DNA from: Ettlia oleoabundans
Lineage: Eukaryota > Chlorophyta > Chlorophyceae > Chlamydomonadales
Assembly: GCA_019693395.1 (NCBI GenBank)
Contig: JAAMXP010001647.1
Span: 1-15,294, forward strand
Direction of reading: 5' to 3'
DNA length: 15,294 nucleotides
This document shows, in pieces, positions 10,177 through 15,294 of the stretch. The notes beneath the pieces were generated by a model. The model was not told the DNA's origin, made no database searches, and worked only from the letters and a program-made list of their open reading frames with translations. The translations under genes were made by a program, and so were the position numbers. Numbering within the stretch: the first letter of the stretch is position 1; each line of letters begins with the position of its first letter.

Positions 10177-11018
10177 TCATTCAGTTTCAGCCGCCACCCT
10201 AGGCTGACTTTCGCGCCATTGCCGCACAAATTCCAAGTAAGTCGTGCGACCAAGGTCTTCTTGCAGCGCCCAAGATGGCTCCCAGCTGTCCTCTGACTCA
10301 GGGTAGTTGCGCCATTTGATAAGGTATTGGACCTTGTCATCAATTTTGCGGCAGTCGAGGAAAGCCTCAACGACAAAGGTGGCCGGCGCGTCAGGGGCGG
10401 CAGAACGGGAGGCAGTAGCGGGCACGGCTCTGTCAGGAAATTCAGCAGCGCCGTTGCGGTAAGGTTCAAGCATGCTGACGTGAAACACATCATGCATGCG
10501 CCGCATAGATTCAGGCAGCGAGAGGCGATAAGCAACGTGAGAAATCACCTCAGTCACTTGCAGAGGCTCTGTGTAGAGCGGTTCCAACTTTTTGGAGCCA
10601 TCGCGAGAGCGATGACCAAAGTGCTCGGTTGAAAGTAGCACCCAGTCGCCCACTTGGAAAGAGGCTTCCTTGCGGTACTGGTTGGCGTACTGCTCAGAGC
10701 GCTGCTGCGCTCGACGCATGTGCTCTTTGGCTGCGTCAATTGCCTGGCGTGCAACATTGACCATGTCAATAGCAGCCTGGCTAGTGGCACCCCTGGCTAG
10801 CTCAGATTCAGACAGCTCAGCCAGGAATGAGGCAGGTGTGCGGGGTTGCTGGTGGTGGTTGAGGAAGAACGGCGAATGGCCAGTGCTGGCTTGTTCAGCT
10901 GTGTTGTAAGCAAAGGCCACAGCAGGTAACATAGTTTCCCATTGATCCTGCTGTGCATGCACATAGTGCCGCAACATCTCCTCCAGGGTCCGATTCATAC
11001 GTTCGGTTTGACCGTCGG
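10177..11018 (-). pseudogene. Integrase C-terminal fragment with GPY/F region and chromodomain
   Basis: The frame reads without a stop from the insertion point to a stop at 10177-10179; it formally continues into the neighbouring LTR (ATG at 11046), but those residues are not integrase. It starts inside the conserved HPQTDGQTER stretch: TDGQTERMNRTLEEML carries the third catalytic acid (Glu of QTER). There follow a helical linker, a GPY/F-type region (FQVGDWVLL ... HDVFHVSMLEPY, about 10450-10665), and a chromodomain (about 10222-10377) with VEAFLDCRKI, YLIKWRNYP and DSWEP. In chromoviruses this tail tethers the integration complex to modified histones. The two catalytic Asp residues lie on the other side of the inserted element, so the gene is broken. 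No frameshift or stop is seen in the surviving 280 codons, indicating fairly recent activity before the insertion. Confidence 0.95.
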
Positions 11019-11213
11019 TGTGGCAGGATAGCACTTTTGCTGCCACCCTGTCACGCGTGCTATGCTATGCATGCTGGTGCTGCATATTCTTGGTCTGATC
11101 CACACGCTTGTTCGTGGTCTTTCACCTTAGTGTGACTGACGCCCTGCGGTCTGTAACCGTGCCTACAAAGCCTATTTAGGCCAGGCTATAAAGCGGTCAT
11201 CAGTCCTACAACA
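11019..11213 (+). repeat. 5' LTR of the plus-strand element
   Basis: It starts TGTGGCAGGATAGCAC directly after the integrase sequence ACCGTCGG and ends CAGTCCTACAACA, two bases before a primer-binding-site-like sequence. The 195-bp length is short for a Ty3/Gypsy element. It matches the reverse complement of 9772-9965 along its full length. The predicted target-site duplication is the five bases before it, GTCGG (11014-11018). Confidence 0.92.
11171..11192 (+). promoter_or_regulatory. CArG-like box and TATA box in the LTR
   Basis: CCTATTTAGG at 11171-11180 fits the CC(A/T)6GG consensus bound by SRF/MADS proteins and is conserved in the minus-strand LTR. TATAAA follows at 11187-11192 but is TGTAAA in the other copy. 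The TATA lies only 21 bp from the LTR end, so a start site 25-30 bp downstream would fall at or past the LTR boundary, which does not suit a normal R region. The true promoter may use another element. Confidence 0.4.
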
Positions 11214-11215
11214 TT

Positions 11216-11233
11216 TGGTTTCAGGCTCCGGCT
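11216..11233 (+). other. Candidate tRNA primer-binding site
   Basis: TGGTTTCAGGCTCCGG begins two bases after the LTR end, the usual place for a primer-binding site. It starts with TGG, complementary to a tRNA CCA end, and resembles the plant initiator-Met site TGGTATCAGAGC with differences. The priming tRNA is not identified with certainty. Confidence 0.65.
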
Positions 11234-11547
11234 TGATCCTTCGGTCCTTGGAACACCCAACACGCTACTTGCGCGGCTGAACACCCATCGTGATGAGTTG
11301 CCGGCTAATTTACGCGCTTAAAGCGCCAGTATGTGGGCTCGTGCATCAGCCCTACCTTATGGCACCCCTTTGGGTTGTTGCCTTTTCCCCCCACGATTCT
11401 GCTGGACTCAACGCCAGCCACGTGCATCCGTGATTTGTGCCCTGCCGGCACCCCCAACTGCTGGGAGGACCCAGCATATCTCGAGTGATCCAACCCTAGT
11501 ATCACCACTCAACCTCACTCCGTGCTTCCTCCCCTGCTTACCTGCAG
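11234..11547 (+). other. Retrotransposon 5' leader, first part
   Basis: This lies between the primer-binding site and the leader ORF. I see no coding signature. The last 25 bases are pyrimidine-rich and end in CCTGCAG directly before an ATG, resembling a 3' splice site, so part of the leader might be removed from a subgenomic RNA; this is only suggestive. Confidence 0.4.
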
Positions 11548-11841
11548 ATGTCTGACTACATCCCAAGGCAGTAGGGGGAGGACGAGATCGACTATGAAGT
11601 CGAACAGGCTGCCGCTGCCGCTGCCGCTGCCGCTGCCGCTGCCGAGGAGGGCGCTGCCCCTTCCTCCCCACTCACACCTCACTTGACAACGCCGCCTCTG
11701 CAGGAGCAAGCGGCGGGACTGCCTGATCCAGTTGTCATCAACCCGTACGCAGGAGGTCACGCCGGCTGCATTGCCCTCTGCCCCCACTGCGCACGGTTGA
11801 TTCCCATCACTTGGCGCGCCAAACGCCAGCGGCGGGAGTAG
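11548..11841 (+). pseudogene. Small leader ORF, acidic/poly-Ala/Cys-rich, with in-frame TAG
   Basis: Starting at ATG 11548 the frame runs eight codons to a TAG at 11572-11574, then stays open for 88 more codons to TAG at 11839-11841. The product would have an acidic patch (GEDEIDYEVEQ), twelve alanines from six GCTGCC units (11608-11643), a Pro/Thr-rich stretch, a Cys cluster (C-x3-C-x2-C at 11767-11790) and a basic tail WRAKRQRRE. I do not recognise a family. The Cys cluster followed by basic residues suggests nucleic-acid or zinc binding, which is inference. The TAG could be a mutation of a CAG codon (the preceding codon is CAG), a readthrough site, or evidence that this is not translated from 11548. 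The next open frame, gag, starts 129 bp downstream. Confidence 0.45.
11608..11643 (+). repeat. (GCTGCC)6 hexanucleotide repeat
   Basis: Six perfect GCTGCC units encode a run of twelve alanines in the leader ORF frame. The repeat is a multiple of three, so length changes would preserve that frame. Confidence 0.9.
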
Positions 11842-11936
11842 ATCTGCTTTGTGTTTAAAGCAGCCCATTCTATAGCACCTTTCACAACACACACATCTGC
11901 GTGCACTTATTGGCTTCTGCCTAGTGTAAGCGCTCA

Positions 11937-11950
11937 AACGTATATACGTT
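11937..11950. other. 14-bp perfect palindrome upstream of gag
   Basis: AACGTATATACGTT is its own reverse complement and contains TATATA. It sits about 20 bp before the gag ATG at 11971. It could be an internal promoter element, a dimeric protein-binding site or chance. Confidence 0.5.
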
Positions 11951-11970
11951 CCGCTCCAAGGGTTAGCAGC

Positions 11971-13332
11971 ATGGCTACCACAGGGGGTGAACTGCCAGAT
12001 CAGGGAAACTTGAATCCAAAGCATAGTAGTAGTAACCTCTCTGAGGGTCAAACTAGCGATGAACAGGTGGGCAGGACTGCTGGTACAGAGGTATCTCCAC
12101 CGCCTAATTCTGCCGCTGAGCCTCAGCCCGGCTCCACACCCGCTAGCATTCCGCAAGCGCAACCGCAACTGCGGACTGCAGCGGCTCATCCACAGATACT
12201 GCTTGGTATTAGTGAGAGTGAAACCCACTGAGGGGCCCAGACAGTGTGGGCCAGCGTACCACCATACCTTTCGCAGCAGCTGCCGCCGCTCACCACCGCC
12301 TGCCTAAGATACCCGACCCGCCGCCTTATCACGGCGAGGCCTCAAAGCTCAGAGACTTTACCTTCCGCTGGGAGGAGGTGTTTGAGGAATACCCTGCTCT
12401 TACTGACGCTTCCAAAACCCGGAGGGCTGGCCTCTCCCTGGCTGCTGGCAGCCACGTGCAAAAGATGTATATGGTTCTTAAGGCCGACGGCAGCCACCTC
12501 GGCATGTCCTGGGGTGACTTCAAGGCTTGGCTGCAACGCCAGGTTTCCCCTCTTGGGGAACTCAATGCTGCCCGCCGCAAGTGGGAGAAGGCCAGACAAG
12601 GAGATAACACAGTGCAGCAGTTCTATCTGTACCTGTGTCAGCTGCTGTCCATCCCCGGCATGGATGAATACAGCCAAGACCAACGCGTTTTCCGTTTCAT
12701 TGAGGGCCTGCGGCCCAACCTGCGGGCGCTGATCTGCAACATCTCGTTTGAAACACTGCAACAAGCCGCGGAGCATGCATCACGGGTGGAGTTCAACCTT
12801 GCGGATGCGCAGGGCTACAACCACCCCAGTGCTGTGCACCGCCGTTCACAGGCGGCTCGGCCGTCGCCAGACTCCTGGCAACAGGTCCGTGTGCGGGCGA
12901 TGCACACCGACCCTGATGCTGAACACTTCTCCTCGCTGCACCTGGGCGACTCCTCCAACGAGGGGCTGCCTGCTGGCGATGCCGGCCATTGCTCGACACC
13001 TCTGCTGCTCGAGACCCCCGAGGGCTCAATCATGCTACATGCAATGTTCCAGCCTCGCCGCCAGACAGGCCGAAGCGGCCGTGATAGGGGCCGAGGACCC
13101 CGCCACCCTGGCGGCGGACGTAACTTTCAGTACAGAGCAGGCAGAGGCCCTGGCCCGCCCCCTTCTCCGCCCAACCATGGGCGATCTCAGCAGCAAAAAT
13201 GTCCAGTCTTCTGCTGGCAACTTTGGCAAACCATCTGGCCCTGGCAGCTACTGTTTCCATTGCGGTGAATCTGGCCACTGGCGGGATGCCTGCCCACTCA
13301 TCAACAAGCAGGAAAACCGCTCGGGCTGGTAG
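11971..13332 (+). pseudogene. gag polyprotein (capsid and CCHC nucleocapsid), frame-disrupted
   Basis: An ATG at 11971 in good context (GCAGCATGGC) opens a Ser/Thr/Pro-rich 86-residue N-terminus that ends at TGA 12229-12231. The capsid-like part continues in another frame from about 12222 to 13268. Its pattern matches the Retrotrans_gag domain: a WEEVF segment, FKAWLQRQV, a RRKWEKARQGDNTVQQF helix, FRFIEGLRPNLRALI and LQQAAEHASRVE. After an Arg/Gly-rich stretch (about 13060-13160) the nucleocapsid zinc knuckle CFHCGESGHWRDAC (13252-13293, CX2CX4HX4C) lies in a third segment, in the frame of the N-terminus, ending at TAG 13330. The shift between capsid and knuckle maps near the A-run at 13194-13198. 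Gag would package the element RNA in cytoplasmic particles. Whether the N-terminal segment truly belongs to gag is inferred from position and context. Confidence 0.83.
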
Positions 13333-13419
13333 CGGCGCAGGCGCCTGCCAGCCCTGCCTATCTTGGGTTCTCTGTGCTTGATGTACCAGACCCTGAACAT
13401 CAACGTGCTGAAGCACTAG

Positions 13420-14604
13420 GGCTCCCCCGCTCTCTTCCTTCGTCTGCAGACAACGCATGCCTTTCCCCAATTTGAATCCTACCAGCAGAGGCTTCCGCTG
13501 GGCGATCCCAGCGGACCTGTGGGGCGGTCCCCACAGGGCCATCGTAGCAGCCTGCCTGCTGACAGCCGCCGTGGGCGTGGCCCGGCTGGCGCCCAGGGGC
13601 GGTCCCCTGAGGTTTTATCCACCGATTCACTTTCCAGCTATCATGCTGACAGCCGCCGTGGGCGTGGCCCGGCTGGCGCCCAGGGGCGGTCCCCTGAGGT
13701 TTTATCCACAGATGCACCTTCCAGCTATCATGCTGGCAGCCGCCGTGGGCGTGGCCCGGCTGGCGCCCAGGGGCGGTCCCCTGAGGTTCTTACCACAGTT
13801 ACAAGTGGGGCGGTCCCCGCTGATAGTACTATCCCCAGTGTAAGGCAACTAGCGCCCAGCCAGACGGACGCGTCTGCAGCTAAAGCTAGCTCATTGGCCC
13901 AGTGCTCAAAAGCCAGTGAGGCTGCCGCCAGCGGCGCTTCTGTGTGTGCGTCTGCTGCCGCAGCAGCCATTCCCGGACAGACCCGGCTGCTTCGTGCTGC
14001 TATTCCCCAAGGTTCATCCAGCCTTTACCTACAAGGGCGCATCGGTTCAGTTCCCTGCCGGTTCCTGCTAGACAGTGGCGCAGAAGATAACTTCGTCTGC
14101 GCTGGCTTTGCCAAGAAGCATGGCCTGATCACCCATGCCACACCCATGCCGCTCACCCTGGTGGTGGACGGCAAACAACACTCTATCTCTCAGGAGCTGC
14201 GCGCTCACATTCGCATTCAATCCTACCATGGTGCCGGCTGGCGCCTTAAAGTGGCTCCTTTACCCACTGACCACTTCGATGCCGTGCTTGGCATGCCTTG
14301 GCTCGAGGAGCTGCGGGCTGTCATAGATTTCGGCGAGGGCCTCATCACCGTGTCCTCCCCTTACGGGCCAATTATCCTTCACGCAGAAGGCCGGCAGCGC
14401 GCCGCCGACTGCATTCTGTCTGGCATTCGCCTGCAGAAGCTAATACGCGACGACAAAATCGCTGACTCGTGGTTAGTACACATCAAGTATACAGGTGAAA
14501 CACCGCCTGACGCCTCCGCCTCACCAGAGGAAGGGGCCGACAGCAGCGCCAACTCAGCCTCCCGCCTAGCTCAGCAGGCGGTGCTTCAACTGCAGCAGAA
14601 GTAG
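13420..14604 (+). pseudogene. pol N-terminal region with retropepsin-like aspartic protease
   Basis: This frame is open from 13420 to TAG 14602-14604 and has no convincing ATG of its own, as expected for a pol made by fusion or frameshift. It begins with a Pro/Arg/Gly-rich linker containing an 87-bp tandem repeat and an Ala/Ser-rich segment. The protease follows at about 14010-14360: the catalytic motif LLDSGAEDNFV, then the hydrophobic-Gly partner motif AVLGMPWL and VIDFGEGLITV. Retropepsins work as homodimers to cleave Gag-Pol. Upstream, 13333-13470 reads well only in a different frame, and downstream the linker to reverse transcriptase (about 14500-14658) is in yet another, so the polyprotein is broken on both sides of the protease. 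Confidence 0.87.
13561..13788 (+). repeat. 87-bp in-frame tandem repeat, 2.6 copies
   Basis: Copies start at 13561, 13648 and 13735; the third keeps only the first 54 bp. Each full unit is 29 codons and reads SRRGRGPAGAQGRSPEVL plus a Ser/Thr/Tyr/His tail. The two full copies differ at about four positions by eye. The unit sits between the gag zinc knuckle and the protease, in the protease frame, and adds an Arg-Gly-rich basic linker. Confidence 0.95.
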
Positions 14605-14644
14605 CTGATGTGCTTGGTGGTCTTCCACCTGGGCCTCCTCCTGA

Positions 14645-15294
14645 TCGAGGCCCTGTTTTGAGCATGAAATCCCACTCATTCCAGGCGCTTCGCCTCCCAA
14701 CAAGGCTCCCTACCGCATGGGGCAGCCTGAGCTTCAAGAGCTCCAGCGGCAACTTACACAGCTGCTTGAGAAGGGCTTTATCCAGCCCAGCCGTTCACTT
14801 TTCGGTGCTCCTGTCCTTTTTGTGCGCAAGAAGGATGGCACTATGCGCCTGGTAGTCGACTACCGAGCTATCAATAAGGTAACGGTCCAGCGGGCGTACC
14901 CGCTGCCTCGCATTGACGAGCTGCTTGACCGCCTACACGGCGCCAAGTACTTTACTGGCTTTGACCTTGAGCAGGGTTACCACCAGCTCAGAGTCAAACC
15001 TGAAGATGTACCAAAGACCGCCTTTCGGACGGCTTTCGGTCACTGGGAGTGGCTGGTGGTTCCCTTCGGTCTCACCTCTGCCCCGGCTACCTTTCAGTCA
15101 GCTATGTCTCACCTGTTTAGGGACTTTCAGGATGAACTCCTGGTTATCTTCTTAGATGACTTGCTCATCTATTCCAAAACACTTGATGAGCACATAAACT
15201 TGTTGAATAAGTGTTACAGCGGCTGCGTGCCGCCAAGCTGTACATCAAAGCTTCCAAGTGTAGCTGGTTTGAACCCCAGGTCGAGTTTCTGGGT
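14645..15294 (+). pseudogene. Reverse transcriptase (Ty3/Gypsy), partial at window edge
   Basis: The frame from 14645 carries the RT blocks in order: EHEIPLIPGASPPNKAPY, ELQRQLTQLLEKGFIQPS, FGAPVLFVRKKDGTMRLVVD, YRAINKVTVQ, FTGFDLEQGYHQLRV, KTAFRTAFGHWEWLVVPFG, LTSAPATFQ and the catalytic VIFLDDLLIYS (FLDD box, 15149-15160). FLDD is a known variant of the YxDD motif. RT copies the element RNA into cDNA in the particle. There is one break at the start: the preceding linker, ending PPPDRGPVL, is in a different frame and meets EHEIP at about 14658. A second lies at about 15208-15211, after which LRAAKLYIKASKCSWF continues in another frame. The rest of RT and RNase H lie beyond the window. Confidence 0.95.

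Larger units (their letters stand above)
9772..11018 (-). mobile_element. 3' part of a Ty3/Gypsy chromovirus retrotransposon (older, interrupted copy)
   Basis: Read on the minus strand, this fragment contains the end of pol (integrase C-terminus with chromodomain, 11018-10177), a noncoding stretch of about 200 bp, a polypurine tract (9980-9966) and a terminal LTR (9965-9772). That is the standard 3' end of a Ty3/Gypsy element. The 5' portion, including reverse transcriptase and the first part of the integrase, must lie to the right of the plus-strand element that split it, beyond the window. The insertion places its LTR end 427 bp upstream of the BCCIP start codon. Confidence 0.93.
11019..15294 (+). 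mobile_element. Ty3/Gypsy chromovirus-family LTR retrotransposon, younger nested copy (5' part)
   Basis: In order: 5' LTR (11019-11213), primer-binding site (11216), a leader of roughly 740 nt containing a small interrupted ORF, gag (11971-13332), a repeat-bearing linker, aspartic protease (within 13420-14604) and reverse transcriptase (14645 to the right edge). Gag-PR-RT order plus the LTR shared with the chromodomain-bearing minus-strand copy assign it to the same Ty3/Gypsy lineage. It lies in opposite orientation inside the integrase gene of that copy. Coding parts occur in different frames with at least five breaks, so this copy is unlikely to be autonomous. RNase H, integrase and 3' LTR would be beyond the window. 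Confidence 0.93.

Noticed and set aside
11811..11835. TTGGCGCGCC... as the primer-binding site, since it resembles TGGCGCC-type plant sites
   Set aside because: It lies about 600 bp from the LTR end. The TGGTTTCAGG sequence two bases after the LTR is in the expected place, and similarity between the two LTR copies stops exactly at 11213.
13333..13472. Programmed -1 frameshift at the gag stop codon
   Set aside because: The alternate frame reads plausibly but ends at a TGA after about 45 codons. GGAAAAC near the end of gag is not a canonical slippery heptamer, and other breaks nearby indicate decay.
13400..13717. Minus-strand open frame with a repeated Trp/His/Gly-rich peptide
   Set aside because: It is the reverse-strand shadow of the 87-bp tandem repeat inside pol.
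1..15294. CRISPR arrays, tRNA or rRNA genes
   Set aside because: No evenly spaced short repeats with unique spacers, and no recognisable tRNA or rRNA sequence, were seen on either strand.

Overview
The window looks like nuclear DNA of a green alga (Chlorophyta). The genes are dense and GC-rich, with many short phase-consistent GT-AG introns (and at least one GC-AG intron). Protein families are plant/algal in type, with Ala/Gln-rich low-complexity tracts from GCN/CAG runs. I cannot name the species.

Layout. (1) Positions 1-350, minus strand: the first recognisable exon of a gene whose zinc ribbon resembles the N-terminal domain of NUDX23-type Nudix hydrolases; the rest lies off the left edge. 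(2) Positions 893-4470, plus strand: a complete 12-exon serine carboxypeptidase (family S10) of 511 aa with its Ser/Asp/His motifs and a separate signal-peptide exon. (3) Positions 5010-7118, plus strand: a complete 6-exon patatin-like acyl hydrolase of 348 aa with a putative chloroplast transit peptide. (4) Positions 7831-9345, minus strand: a 4-exon BCCIP/BCP1 homologue of 322 aa, convergent with the patatin gene. (5) From 9772 to the right edge: two nested LTR retrotransposons of the same Ty3/Gypsy chromovirus family. The older one lies on the minus strand; its 3' LTR, polypurine tract, and integrase C-terminus with chromodomain are visible. A younger copy on the plus strand has inserted into its integrase exactly at the conserved TDGQTER stretch. 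The younger copy shows a 195-bp LTR, primer-binding site, long leader with an interrupted small ORF, gag, protease and reverse transcriptase, and runs off the window.

The three complete host gene models were built from the sequence alone, and each sums to an exact number of codons without internal stops. The plus-strand retrotransposon, by contrast, switches reading frame at least five times, so it is a decayed copy. The host genes show no obvious shared pathway; they look like independently regulated neighbours.

I found no CRISPR array, tRNA, rRNA or clear new biochemical system. The least conventional material is in the retroelement: the same-family nesting, the leader ORF with an in-frame TAG and a Cys-rich end, the 87-bp in-frame repeat between nucleocapsid and protease, and the very short LTR with its unusual primer-binding site.
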